From NCBI GenBank assembly GCA_023846275.1, contig CM043878.1, positions 5,945,501 to 6,009,500 on the forward strand: a stretch of 64,000 nucleotides of DNA, read 5' to 3'. The position numbers and the translations under genes are program-made. This DNA is from Vanilla planifolia. Its lineage: Eukaryota; Streptophyta; Magnoliopsida; Asparagales; Orchidaceae. The notes below the pieces were generated by a model, which searched no databases, was not told where the DNA came from, and saw only the letters and a program-made list of their open reading frames with translations. This document shows, piece by piece, positions 37,289 through 50,896 of this stretch. Numbering within the stretch: position 1 is the stretch's first letter; each line of letters begins with the position of its first letter.

Positions 37289-40200
37289 TTGTCCTTTTGT
37301 GAAGTTAATTCTTATATGGTGTTATTGTATTGAAATTGGTTAAGGTTGGAGGTACTAAACATACAGTTTTTTTTATAAGACATTTCAATGTTTTATGATA
37401 TTGCAGATAGTAATTTCTTTTCTTAAACCTTTGTAGTTACAGTTGGTATACTTGGACATCATTAGCATAGTTCTATGCTGAGCTGATATGGTTTAACTAA
37501 TAAAAGGAGATTACAAACACTTTCTCTGTAGCCAGCATGGTACTTTTGTATTTTTGCCAGCTAACTGGAGATTACCAGCTTATAGCGTACTAATAAATCT
37601 CAAGAAAACATATAATACTCTTTCAATTTTTACTTCTTGTGTTTATCAAAAGTCGGAAATGTGTTTACTTTTGGCTCTAGTTCTTATCCCATCTTATTAT
37701 GTGCTGTAAATATTGGATTGTCATGTACCTGGTTGCCCTCTTATGGCCACGTTCCTGCTTGTTAACCATTTCAATGTGCTTATCCTCAATCATTAATACT
37801 CTTAACTTTTCTAAGGCATTCTATGGTAACATTGTAGCATGTTGTGTTGTTGGTGCTGGCTTATAAAGTCATCCATGCTCCATCAAAAGCAGGCAAACTG
37901 CTACAAAATGTGTTGTTAACTCACGTGATTTTGCTTTTGTCCTCCAAAGATGAGGTCCAAGATTCAAATCCAAACATGATACTTGACATTCTTTGATAAA
38001 CAGTGATGAAGCCAAACTGGGTATTCATGTAAGATCAAGTTTTCTATTTTTGGTTTTAAAGAAAGCAAGTCACGATAAAATGCATGCCAAATTATGTATG
38101 CCTTTCATTTGTATTGTTTGCGTTGTCTTTTGCTAGGAACCTTCCTTGAAAGCAAGTTGCATTTGCAATATTGAATAGTGTGAAATTGATCTTTATTTTT
38201 CTTTAACATTTATTTCCTTTCTAACTATGATAAGGTTCGTTGACTTATCATTGCCCTTACTTTTGTATTGACATAGTCATCACAATTGAGAGAGAAAACG
38301 TTTGTTTGCCATATGACATGTATTCAATGCTTGCTAAAAATCCACGGTCACCTTCATGAACAATGTTGTATAAAAACGAAAAGTCCATCCATGTTGTTCT
38401 TGTCTTGTATCCACAACTATTATTTTTTATTGTACTTGTCTTTTACCCATAAATATTGTCTCTAGTATTGCAAAATCTTATGGTATTAATTAATTTATCT
38501 TTTATTTTGGCTATATAACATAAAGCATCTAATATGACATCCTTGTGTCCATACCTTTGTAGTATTTGACACTAGTAAGATAGGACATGAATTTTTCTTT
38601 TGCTTGATGTTATCCCTCCTTGAACTTATTTTCATCCTGGACATAGTCAAAGTCACCTTTCATGGGGTCATGAAACTTCTTTTTTGCTCATTTTTGTCGA
38701 ATGTTGGAACCATAAAAGGAAATGGGGAACAAGGCGCAATCCTATTTCTCTTAAAAGATGTCATAACTCTTCCTCATACATGATGAACCATTGCCGGTCC
38801 TCTTTCCATCTGAGAATGTCGCATCCGTTTTTCGTGAAGACAATACAACACTTTCTTCTTTGCAAACTTGCTCATAATAATGTTTTTTTTCACAATTTTT
38901 TTTCTTAACTTTTTTCCTCCTTTGACAATGTCACTTAATGGTGTAGAAATTGACTATGTTTTTTTTTTCTTCTTAAATTAAGGGATTTAATTGCTTTTTA
39001 TTTTTTGAATTTTCACCTTGTTTTATATAATTTATTAAATATGAATTCTTTGTTATGCTATTTTATATGTAATTTATATTTATATGAGCTCTTAGTTTTG
39101 CCATTTATGCCATGGTTGTTTTACTTCTTGGGGTGATGGCTTCTATCTTGATATTCTTTGATGTTTTTGCTTAGGAAAGATTAAAACTTATTATAAAGAT
39201 GATTTGGGTTCATTTTGCATCACGTTCTTTTGATATGATTGTTATGGGTTAAACTTTTTTTTTATAACAAATAGATTCTTGTGAAAATGGTTACAAAAGA
39301 ATGAGAACTTTTTGTAGAAGTTGATTGATACTACATTTGTAATTAAAATGATGTTTAAAAACTTTTTGAAAAGCATAAACAAATGAACTTTTAAACACTT
39401 TTTATTTCTACATCATATTGATAATAAATCTTTAACAATCAACATTAAATCAACCTAAATGAAAACTTCAATTAAAAAATATGAGATCATAATTAGGTGA
39501 TATGCTTTAAATTGCCAAAGAATATTTTCATGTTCATTAGGTTTGGGTGAGATGCTTTACTTGTTTCTTGGTATACATGCTAATGTTCCAATATAATTCT
39601 TGTATTTGGGTTTTTAATAGTTTAGGCACCTTTTGAATGAAATAAAAGCTATCCTCATTGTAGTGTTGGCATAGTTAAGGTTAACTAATAGATAGTGTGA
39701 ATCCACATCAAGATGAGTGCATGAATGATCAATTAAGTTAAGAGGCATGTAATAGTGCTATGGAGATGCTAATTGAGTTATCTTGCAAGTTATTTCATCT
39801 ATCTCCATCTATTTTCACCCTCAAATTGTTTTGTTTTTTTTTGTTAGATTCTCGAACTCTAAACTTTTATTGAAAAAAATATAAAAAACAATACCATGGC
39901 TTTTGTAGTTTTTCCTTTTTTTTTTTTTTTTTTAATGTTCACATTTTAAAAAAACTAATAAATCTTGAAAAAATTTTCTCTCATTCTAAATTACAAAAAA
40001 GTTGTTAATTCTCTTTTTTTGTTGTTTTTCAAGATTTTGATCAAGCAAAGTGTGGCCAAATTTATGAAATATTAAATCATGATATTTAACAAATTATATG
40101 TTTTTAGTTTCCTATGATTAGATTTTTGTTCTTGTCATTTATAAGTTATAATCCAATTGTTAAAAAATTTAAGATTTTTGCCTAATGCTTGTTAATTGAT

Positions 40201-41300
40201 CCTAAATGGTTTTGACATGAACTTAGAAAGAATTGAAATTTCAGAAGAATGTAGATCCTTTTAAGTTCTAGAAATTTCACGTTCATTCCAATCTAAGATT
40301 CACCTATTTTTCTTATGTTATCTTTCTCCCTTTCTGTACCAATGAGTTTAGTTTCTTTCTATTTTCACACTTTTGATGTCTTTTCCTATGCATTTATCAA
40401 TGTATTTCTCTTGGATGGTCACTTATCTCTTCCTAATCATCTTGTATTTAATTTAATATTAGAGATAAGGTCATGAAAAGTTTGTTTTATCTAAGCTTAA
40501 TACTTGTAAAAAAAAAGAGATGTTAAATTTAGTAAAGATTTAAGTTAAAAAACTTTCTCCCTTTTCTAACAAAAAAAAATTAATTTTTAGAGATTTTGTT
40601 CTTTATGCTTTTGACTAAACAAACAAGTTCCAAGGTTGATGAAATTTTTAACGTTAGTTTGATCTAATGATCCCTTATAATAAGTTTTTAATTTTAAAGT
40701 CATTATATTAGGATTTTGGCAACTTGAACTTTGGACTATCCATTTTTAAGGTTTTTAATGCATGATCTTATTGTTTTGTTTCAAAACCTTAGAAAATCAG
40801 CTCATGTTTTAAAATTTTGACAAATTCTTAGGTATTTATAGAACTTTGTTGAATTATTTGGCTATAAGGTGACTTTTAAGATAATCAAGGTAGCACACAA
40901 GGATAATGATTGCCTTAACTTAGCATTGCCATGAGCACACTTTTCTAGTTCATGCCAACCACCTAAATCATAAGTGACAAATCCTATAAGACTTCTTTTT
41001 CCATGATATTCGTAACCTTTTACGTAAAAGCTTCAAAGGTATGCCTTCTACTAAAAGTAATTATTGAAATCCTTTTTCCATTACTTATGAGTGTGGAGAG
41101 AAGTTATAATGACAAACCTTGCTGCAAAATTCTTGGAGATTGAGAACTCTCTTTAGGTGGACAATTTTTCAAGATCAAGTATGTTGAGAGTGATGACCAT
41201 TTCTTTATTAAGAGCAATGATTTTTGGGTTTAGAAACATAATGTGATTTATTGTTTAAACTATCTTGGAGGCTACATTATGAAGGATTATCTTTGTGGTT
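37289..41300. other. 3' flank of the F-box gene and gene-free DNA
   Basis: The first few hundred bases are presumably the 3' UTR (an AATAAA-like TAATAAAAGG occurs near 37498). Beyond that I see AT-rich unique-looking sequence with T-runs near 39918 and no supported gene. The short ORF at 38684-38908 has no recognised similarity. Confidence 0.5.
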
Positions 41301-41309
41301 GGATGTTGT

Positions 41310-42010
41310 CATACCCCACCCAACATCATTCTATGCAGTTCAACAAAATTCATTTATAACATAAATTTATCGATTAAAATAAGACTTGTAATATAAAATG
41401 ATGACAAATATTACTAACATGAGCAATGGTGATATAAAAATCTATAATACTTTTAAACATTCTAACATAAATACAACACACAAAAGTCAACATTTGCCAT
41501 ATAACATAAAAATCCAAAATTAATGTTGATATAAAATTTTGAAATAAAATATAATTATACTCATAGAAACATAACATTTCTCACACTCATCCAATACATC
41601 AGTCTCTTGGCATCTCGAAGATAGAATATCCTCTAAAGATTCTTAGCTTGATAAGTGTTAACAACATATCCTATAATGTAAACAAAAAAGGAGCATAATA
41701 TGATTAATAGACAAATATCTAATTGCATATAGTAAAATAATATAAAGTGTAATTAAAGTAATTTATTAATAAGACAATAATAAATAAAAATAATATATTA
41801 TAATTTGTATAAAAATATTATAATAATACAAATATGTCCATATGCATGTACATATATAACTCATCATAAGTATATAGTATTTCTTGTCTTATTATTCTTT
41901 CACTTCTTTTATATTTATGTTTTTTTAATTTTTCTTTTTCATTTCTTTTTTTCATGTGTTTCTTCTTTTAGAGATTTTTTTCATGACTCTTATCTTAGTA
42001 CTTACATAGT
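41310..42010. other. AT-rich sequence with an LTR-like TGTCATACCCC start
   Basis: TGTCATACCCCACCC near 41308 resembles the opening of many plant Gypsy LTRs (TGTCA...CCCC). No matching second copy or internal domain was found, so this is only a hint of a solo-LTR fossil. Confidence 0.25.
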
Positions 42011-42027
42011 CTTACCTTTGAGTATCA

Positions 42028-42300
42028 TAATATTAGAGAATAAAATATTTCATTATTATAAAGTCTTACCTCCTAATGTTAACATCTTGTATTGATATGA
42101 TAAGAGGTATTCAAAATATTAGAGTCTCATCTCTATGTACTAATGTCATTGGGAGTGAAGTATCTCATTATCACAAAATCTCACCCTCTAATGTTAACAT
42201 CTTGTGCTAACAGGATTGAGGTATTTGAAATGTTGGAGTCTCATCTCTAAGTACACACGACACTCAAGAGTGAAGTATCTTATCATCAACACTTAAGTAG
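42028..42300. repeat. Tandem repeat, unit about 115 bp, 2.4 copies
   Basis: CTAATGTTAACATCTTGT occurs at 42073 and 42188, and GAGTCTCATCTCT at 42122 and 42236, giving spacings of 114-115 bp. A partial third copy (AGAGTGAAGTATCTTATCATC) follows. The sequence between the repeats is diverged and no coding signal is present. Confidence 0.75.
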
Positions 42301-42839
42301 AGGCTCTTGCATATTATGGCCTCATCATTGAGCACCATGACACCAAGGGTAGCATATATCATATCAATCAGGTCACTATTTAATAGTCCTCTTTAAGCTA
42401 TATTAACCCATTCTATTTTTTATTTTATTTTATTTTATTTGTTTTATCTTATCATATGTTCTAACTTATAATATCATAATATCCATATAATTATACATGT
42501 ATAATTGTATGTATATATATACATTAATACTCATAAAGTACTATAATGAGCTCAAAGCATATACTAAAGAGTATTATGTGATGTAATGTTCACATTATTA
42601 GGTATTTTATAATAATATCAAGATTTATTTAATAATCCACTGGCATCATAATTAATTTGGTTTGCCTACCTAACGACTGTGAAAAGCATCTTCCATTTCT
42701 TTTCCTTTCTTTTATCAGTCATCATTATTCTCCATAATAATTCACATGAATATTTATCAGTAATGAATGTACTTTCTATTATTAAAATACTCAATAGCTA
42801 TGTTTAACAACATGCTCTTTTCCATTATTGTCATTATAT

Positions 42840-43500
42840 TGCATTGTATGATCGACCATATCATACTATATGGTAAAGCTTTTCAAAGGTTGAATCACTT
42901 GCATTAATACAATCATACTGGTCTGATATTACTATCACACTAGTATGATCCAAAAAGAATAGACGAGTCATATTAAGGATTAGACTGATAATTCATAATA
43001 AACTTATTCATCAAGTGTCATACTAGCCCAATCTACATTTCATACATTACAATTTATGCATTAGCTATATTTCTGATTTCACATAGTATAATATGATACT
43101 TGATATCAAATATTATGATTCATGTATGATGTAACAAATCGTACAACCAATCTTTTTTAGACAGTTTAGATTCATAACATATAAGGCTATACATTTCATA
43201 GTAGTATAATCAGGTGTTTAATGCATAATACCATTCCTAGATGTAATAGTTTGTTATAAATTTCGTACTTGTTTGATGGGTAATATATTTTCATAGTAAT
43301 TAACCCATATTATAATCATCTAGTAAATTAGTCGCACTAGTATGGTACATGTACGATACTCTTATGTACTATCATCGTACTGTACAATATAGTCATCGTA
43401 CACATACAAATAATCTATTTTATTATTTTAACCAGTGATCAAACAGACAATCTACATATGTACATTAAAATATGTACTATACTATTTATATTTGAGTTAT
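42840..43500. repeat. ATCATAC / GTACGAT-rich repetitive block
   Basis: Short words such as TATCATACTA, CACTAGTATGATC, TACGATACTC and CATCGTACTGTACAA recur on both strands over about 650 bp. A thinner version is seen near 4950-5400. Such word families are common in banana-type genomes; the identification is from general familiarity and is weak. Confidence 0.35.
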
Positions 43501-44394
43501 ATCAGTATGATCACTACATTGACCATCATCACCTAGCAGAAAAACCTCTCGTTGTTTCCCACTATAGACTCGTACTAAGTGATCTTAACAACCATTTGGT
43601 ACAATCCCATAATTGAAAAAAATGAATCTTCATCCCCACAATGACAACCAAATCTTTGCAAAATCTATTTCTTTACTTATCCAAACAATGAATATAACCT
43701 TCAGAGAGAAATTCTTGATTAGAACTTACATCAAAATCTTGTTCCACAAATTAGAATTAAATCTTGCTCTTTCCTCGAAGCTTCTCATCTATTATTTTTA
43801 AAATCTTTATATTTTAACATTTTATTAAAAACCTAAAAGGCCTCCAAAAATATAAATCGTATATTTGCATATTCCTTGCGATGAGATTTTTAGAATAACA
43901 TATTCAAACTTATGATCTAAATGACACATTTTTTTAGGCACCAATTGGACAATATTTTTGAATTTTAAATTTGAGATGCACATGCATATCATATATAAAT
44001 ATAGAGTTGATGAGACATAATTAAGGTTTGTTGCATTATTATAGATGTCTTGTGATGTATGATGGTTGGATTGATTCTCTTCTCTTATGTAGATGTTTGA
44101 TTATAATGAAAACATTGAAAGAGCCTTTAATTTGGTTTTGATAATCTCATGGTGAATGGCTAATGAGATGAAATAATAATGAGGATGGTTGGTAGGAGTC
44201 TAACATATAGTATTATTACCTTTAAGAGAAGTTCCTTCATCGGGATTTTTTAATAACATCCAATTGAGAAATTTCTTAATCAAGGGATCTATTCTAGATC
44301 CAACAAGTTATTAAACCATTCAAAATGGAAGAGTCCTTAAGAGAGAAAACAAACTTTTAGTGAAGGAAATGAGCAAAAAAATCATTGCTCATTA

Positions 44395-46690
44395 AAAAGA
44401 CACACAAGTGGCATGTAGCACACCTACAGCATTAGTGACATTAGTGTGACAAACCAATGCACATATAGGAATTTGCACATAGTGCATAATGCTGGCAACA
44501 TACTAGCACATCCCTGGAACTATGTGCATGTTGGCCATGCATGTGCAAAACATGTAGCAACAGCATGCACCAACTCTGTGCATCATCTATTAAGCCACAC
44601 CTAGTACAAGCAATGCACTCATGTGACACTTTATGCACGAAACTAAGCACACAATGATTACATATGCACACCTACCCACCTATGGTAGGTGTGACTTTCA
44701 CCACTTATTGTTCACACATGAGCATGCATGCAATAGTGTCACACTAGACTAGTAGATGCAACAACCTACTAAGAGTAAGCCATATTGGGAAAATTTGTTA
44801 AAAACATATAAAATAACTAAAATATCCTTAATAGTGTAATTATAAATAGGTACTTGAGCCTCCTATCAAAGAGGGAGAAAAAAAAATAAAAACCAAACTT
44901 GACTTAGAGAAAAAAAGAAATAAATCATTCTTTTGAATTTGATTCTTAAGTTTTACATTATCTTTTTTTATGATTTCTTTTCAACCATTCTAAAGTTATC
45001 ATTGCTTTGTAAACTCTAAAAAAAGGTCATCGATTAGATCTTGAACAAGACTTCTCATAGGTAAATCAGAATTTAGTATCAAAGTTGACTTCGACATCAT
45101 TGGCATGGAATGAGAAGAAGGCACTCGAGAAAGGAAGTAAGAGATAGGGGAGGTATAAGTTAAGATGATTATGCCAAAAATTTAACCATTAAATTTGGAA
45201 GATCAAGTAGCTTTATTGACTTAATAATTGAAGGAAGAAGATAGTGTAGATGTTCTAATTCTCTTCGCTGCTGAATTCAGAGGACAACTTGCAATTAAAG
45301 GAAATGTAGTCAATTAGAAGAAGGATCAACTTCAAAAAGTATGATGATGTAAATGGCATCATCAAATTACCTTTTTATGATGCTAAAACTTCAAGAAGGA
45401 TTAATCTCTCTTCCAACTACCCACACATGAGTTATGCATATAGTAGATGCGACACATGCCACTGACCACTCACACATGAGGTATTGAGTCTTTGGAAAAT
45501 ACCTAATCCAATAATTTAGAGGCATTTTGATCTATCTAATAATGCAAGTCTTTAAGAGAATATGTACATCCCTTAGGAGATCATTTGTGGTTAGTTATAT
45601 GATTAATAAGATGTGATGTTAGAGGTTAAGACTTTCAATCATTAGTAGATATTACTCTAATTACTTGGTAATACCTTTTATATGATGCACGATTAGATCC
45701 GTCCAAGTTGTAGTGTGAAGAGGTAAAAGTCATAGTATAAAATTAGGTATAGCTATTATTGATGAGAGAGAGAGAAAAAAAATATAAATAAAATTAATTT
45801 ATAAACTTATATTATCATTTGATTACAACATGATGCTCATTTTGTTGCACATGTTGCTCAAGCATGCTTTGTTATTTTAAACATCTTTTTACTTTATTGT
45901 TATTAATCACAAAATCTATTTTAAGAGGTAGTCTTAAGTAATGAAATATCTTTTCAATGAAGATTTAACAAATAGGACCATCACAAAAAATGTTTGAGAT
46001 GTGGTATCATGGATGGCATGCTCACACAGCATGTAGCACAGACATACCAACATCTAGCATCTCAACTGTTCATACGTGTGCCCAGACATAAAAAAGCATG
46101 GTTGTATGCATGTATGTGTCGACAGCATGGCCACGTGCCACGCACAAAGCTTCCCTGGTGTATGGGAGCTTGAAAGTGTGACTACATACAAGTACATACA
46201 GAAAGTGCTTCCAAGTGAGCATTGAAAGTAACCATGTGCCATGTGCAACGCACACACAATGTGTACGGCCTAGGTGGTTCTATGCCATGGAAATGCATTT
46301 GCATGCGGCCAAAAATGAATAAAGGATGAAAGATAAAATATTGTATTCGGTATTTAAATATTTATAATTGTTTAGATTAACTTTATCTATGAATAAAGGA
46401 TGAAAAGATAAAATAAGGAAGAGATTTTGAGAAGAGAAATAAGCATTTTCTCAAGCAAATATTTGCAAAGTTCTATTTTTTTAATGCTACAAATCTTCTC
46501 TCTTTCGATCTAATTTTTTATTTTCTTTGTAAATTTCTATTATACTAAACTTTGGAATAAGATAATTGTAATGTCTTGGAACAAGATCTTTCACAAATAG
46601 ACCAATTATGTTATATTCATTTTTCTTATCGAATTAATAGTCTACTTATATCCTAATATTTACATGTTAGATTACCAACATGTCCCATAA
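44395..46690 (+). mobile_element. Possible small non-autonomous LTR element fossil
   Basis: Two roughly 650-bp segments (about 44395-45066 and 46015-46690) each begin with a GCATGTAGCACA-type, CATG/TGCA-rich and GC-richer block. Each is followed by AT-rich sequence with CTTTGTAAA and CTTGAACAAG/CTTGGAACAAG motifs. The first carries a TATAAATAGG TATA-like site near 44850 and is followed near 45070 by TTTAGTATCAAAG, which resembles a primer-binding site. The interior is only about 950 bp with no pol domain. The element, if real, is broken and old. Confidence 0.35.
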
Positions 46691-46699
46691 AGAGATAGA

Positions 46700-47978
46700 T
46701 TTTTATAAACAATAAAACATGTTATTAACTTACGTCTATATCAAGTAGAGATGACATAAAATACGTTCATAATAGATGTTGTATTTTATAACAAATAAAA
46801 CAAACATTACTATTGTAGTTTTTAGAGCTTCTATGATGGACATTTTTATCAGTTAAAATTATATATTTTACTTGTATATAATATTATTAAATGTTTCATA
46901 AAAGTGCTAAATAAGTGATAGTGATTTGTGATAATTAAGTCATTTTTTATATTACTCTTCATTTATCCCATTTAGTTTAATCAAGACATGAAATTTGGGT
47001 GTATTTGAAGTTTTATGAGAGATTTTAATTAATTGAAAGCTAGAGATGGGTCCACTTTGATAAGATGCAATCAATGGATGGTTTCACCAAGGAATTCACA
47101 AGATGAGAAGAAGAAATTTTGGTAATTTTGTTTTAAAAAAATCAATGAATAATAAGAATTTTGTTTCTTTAGGAGGTTATTAATCCTAATAAAAAAAATC
47201 ATTAAGTTATAAATCTTATATAATGTAATGGATCAAGGTTATGAAATTGGTTTCAATCATAAATGGTTGATATGAAACTTACAATCCAAAAAAGACGACC
47301 TCTAATTGAGATGAACAACAACCAAGAAAGATATGACTTAAAAAAGCTCATGATACACAACTACCAAATCATTAGCAAGTTGCTATGCTAATGGAGACAT
47401 TTCATGATCAATAATCGATTATGGCTGGTAAAGATCATTTCAAGATGGAGTATCAATCAAGAGAGATTACCACAAGACCTTTACCCAAATGAAGAAACTA
47501 TCATGCTAGGAATTCTACCCTATTATGCACCTCGATGAATATTGGTAGAAATTACTTAAGCTATAGCATTGACAATACATCTCCGTTCAATAATAGTACA
47601 TGACATGGCTAGGAATTTTGTTGGATGTCATTGTTCAAATGAAATATATCATTAGAATATAGTACTATATTGCCACAAAGCTCTACCTATTACCAATACC
47701 CAACCTTGGCCATGCAAACTATTTCACTATGAACATAAGAGCCAAGTAAACACAAGAATTAGAAACAAACAATGTCAAGTGCGAGACACAAGATCTTCTA
47801 AGAAAAAATTGAAACAATTAAAATTAAATCACAATTGAGGTTGCATTTGTTAACATGCATTGGTAAGTTCAAGGGGACTATATAGATAAGAGAAAACAAC
47901 GAACATAGCAATACAAAAACCGTTGAAATTGTAGAGAAGGGAATTAAGTCATGTAAAGCATACTATATTATAGAAAAG

Positions 47979-47980
<2 letters not shown>
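46700..47980. other. Gene-free AT-rich region
   Basis: Nothing beyond unique-looking AT-rich DNA is seen between the possible LTR fossil and the poly-T tract. Confidence 0.5.

Positions 47981-47981
<1 letters not shown>

Positions 47982-48022
<41 letters not shown>
47982..48022 (-). repeat. 41-nt homopolymer T tract (poly-A on minus strand)
   Basis: There are forty-one consecutive T residues. Read on the minus strand this is a poly-A run that ends about 160 bp of sequence containing GGGTTGCAACTC, which resembles a weak tRNA B-box. The combination suggests a SINE or other retroposed tail on the minus strand, about 540 bp downstream of the ubinuclein stop codon. No second boundary or target-site duplication was established. 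Confidence 0.5.
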
Positions 48023-48023
<1 letters not shown>

Positions 48024-48558
48024 TATTGTTGAGTATTGGGTTAATCATTCTAGTCATGTAAAAGGATCTCTACATGACAAAATAAAAGGTGAGTTGCAAC
48101 CCCGTTGAGTAGCCCAACAACTTAGAGTCGAGAAGACTAAATATTTCTTCTCTCCAAACCTTCACTATCTTCAATCTTCTGCAGAATTTTGGGCTTAACA
48201 AGGCTGCTGCTTGTTATATCTCTAAAGATATTTTTAATCGAAAAAGTTAGATGTGAATACAATATACAAACCTTATTTCAAGTTCATCAGCTGGTTTACT
48301 AACAACATACCTTTTTTTTTTTGTTTCAAGCTTCGTATTGAGGAGAAATTCTTAAGGAAAAGTTACGACCCATCTTCACATTTAGCAGAAAAGCAAGGCA
48401 GAAACTCTCCTGAAATCTCTAGTTCTTACAAAGAATTGAGTGAATGAACTCTCAAACTATTCATATACTGTTAATACTAGTTCCTAAGTTGGCTATCCAC
48501 TAAAGATTAAGAAAATGTCTAACCATATATCAAGGACTCTTGATTACATCTGTTGTGC

Positions 48559-50896
48559 TCAGCTTGGTTGATCAGAGATTGAAGCAACTGAAGGCATTGG
48601 ATTGTTGCTGCTGGGTTTTGGTTGCTGGAGAATCAAATTAGAATTTTTCTCCTTTCCTGCTTGTGCCTGCATCTTCATTGGATGAGTATGAGGCTCCACA
48701 TCTGTTTCTGATTTCCTCTTCAACCTTCGCTTCACTTCTACAGGGGCTGCTTTGCTTCCACCGTCGGAATTTGCACCAGTGCTGCTCCCTCCTTTTTCTA
48801 CGAGTTTCGATCCGTATCCGAAATGTTGCACACCATCAATAGGATACGCGATTTGATCCATCATTCCAGAGGGCAATTGGGTATTCAAGAAAGAAATTGG
48901 TTTGTCGCGAGGAGCAAGAGCAAGTGTGGAATCCACAACTGGCCTTTCATGACTGGCTTGTGTTTGTGTAGGTAAGCTTGGTTCTTCGGACTTGGCTGTA
49001 ACAGCTGGCTTCCTCCTCTCGATCCTATCGTGGTCGGGTGCCTGCATCTAAGTTATGCACATAGCGATCAGATATAGTAGAAAGAAGAAATCAGAAATGT
49101 ATCAGAGCAGGTGAGTTAAGCACAAACTCCACAGTAACATTCTTTATCTAAGTTAAATTGATATTTTGCCCAGCACAAGGAGGGAAGCAGAATATCAGCA
49201 TAATTAAGAATTGAGTACACCGGTAGGTTTTATGTTATGCTAGTTTTTTCATCACAAATTCTAGCAACCTTCGACTTTGATCTACAATTTCTAGAGTCTA
49301 ATTCTTTATAACAATTTATTTGTCATTGATAAGTGCATCATCTTCCAAATTACTGATTTCACATCATTAAAATTTAGAATTCACAAACTGCTTTCTTGCT
49401 TCCTACTTCCAAGTCACATCTCTGAAACTTGAAACCAATGTACTAAATGTTTTCTTGCGTAAGAAAACATATGAATATACTCTCTTAAAAGGAGGACATT
49501 TCGAAGAAATGGTTTAAGGAAAAATATTGGTCACACCTTATGCCTTCTACGCTTCTTTGCCCTGTATATTGCATCCTTGATTCCAAGATTATCCATGTAA
49601 CCAACAGGCCACAGTTCCGCAAGCTGAGATGCCAACATACAAAGACGATCAGTAACTTCTTTATCTATCAGAATATTAAAACAAGCACTTGCTTATCCAT
49701 TCACTAAAAAAGTGGAGGTCTATTAATCATAAGAACAAGGGAAGCTAGGAATTTCTCGACAGTTATAAAAACAACAAGCATGTGAAATTCAATCCAACAC
49801 AAATATTTGATTCTTTCCAAGTGACAAACTTTTATGCTTGCAAATTAAAATAGATCACAAACAAAAGAAAACCCTAATGTTATGCATAAAATTATAAACA
49901 GATTGAAGCACTACCTCAACGTAAAGCTTTCGGCTCTGTGGGCCCTTGTCTTCATCCATTCCCTGATGAGACAAAGTATAGATTGAATGACAAAAACTGG
50001 TATAAATTTACTGAACTTATGAGCAAGGATCGCTAATAGATACAAGCTTGCATGGAGGACTAGTCAAGGAGGAGCTCCTATAAGTAATACGGAAGGTTAA
50101 GCACAGAATTTCCCAAAATATTAAAAAAAAAAAAAAAAGAACATGAGTTGAGAAACTCAATGCTTCCCATTTGGAAACCTTCAGGCTCTTGCTATCTTTT
50201 TCAAATTTTAAATGTACCTCAACATACAAATCATAGAGGTCACAGATTCTGTCTTCCAGAGCAACATCCAAACTGTATCTTCCTGTTAACAATCTCCTGT
50301 CATCAGTATTAACCACATCCCGAAAATCATCAGTCGAAGCATCTGGTTGATTGGGTGCCTATTAAACAAAAGAAAATATTGAAGTTTCATGTAAAATGCA
50401 TGTAAACAAATTAAAAAGAAATGCAAGCTACAACGGCTATAATCCTAACTAAATTACGCAGCAGAGCACAGAGCTACGACACAGGACAGTAGCACAACAA
50501 TTTGCCAGAGCATTCTGCATCAGTAAGCAAATATGCATGCATAGCACACCGAAGACTAGCAACACAACCATCCGAGCACTGGCTGGAAAAGCTCATGCCA
50601 GCTAGTTCTTGCATTACTGCCCATCCTTCGTCAAAGCAGTAACACCACATCCTCGTTTTGGTTTCCGGTAACAAAATAGAAGGATACATTTAACTACTAC
50701 TCCAAACATTACTTAGCTGTGATATTAACCAACTGCGAAAGAAATTCTATTATAACTAAGGTAAACGAACCTTGGACTTCAGCAGTGCGACTCGCTCTTT
50801 TATCATTTCAAGCACTTCCTTTTTAATTTGTAGGAACTTATCTGTCTTTTGCTGTTTTGCAGAGATACCTAATTCAACCATCTCCCTCATGCTTCT
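48559..50896 (-). CDS. Ubinuclein (UBN1/UBN2-type) C-terminal part, five 3' exons; 5' end not in window
   Basis: Exons on the minus strand are 50896-50771 (42 codons), 50358-50218 (47), 49962-49915 (16), 49623-49537 (29) and 49041-48559 (161 incl. stop). All junctions are phase 0 with GT-AG introns. The first reads RSMREMVELGISAKQQKTDK; the next contain LEDRICDLYDLYVE, GMDEDKGPQSRKLYVE and LAELWPVGYMDNLGIKDAIY followed by RAKKRRRHK. These match the conserved C-terminal block of plant ubinucleins, subunits of the HIRA complex that deposits histone H3.3 in the nucleus. The last exon is a low-complexity basic and Ser/Pro-rich tail (KRRLKRKS). The upstream part, including the HPC2/HRD domain and the LVQLRTLK region, was not found up to 64000; either a very long intron separates it or the gene is truncated. 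Confidence 0.85.

Noticed and set aside
38560-38910. Coding-like minus-strand stretch downstream of the F-box gene
   Set aside because: Frames are interrupted and no gag, pol or host-gene motif could be identified with any confidence.
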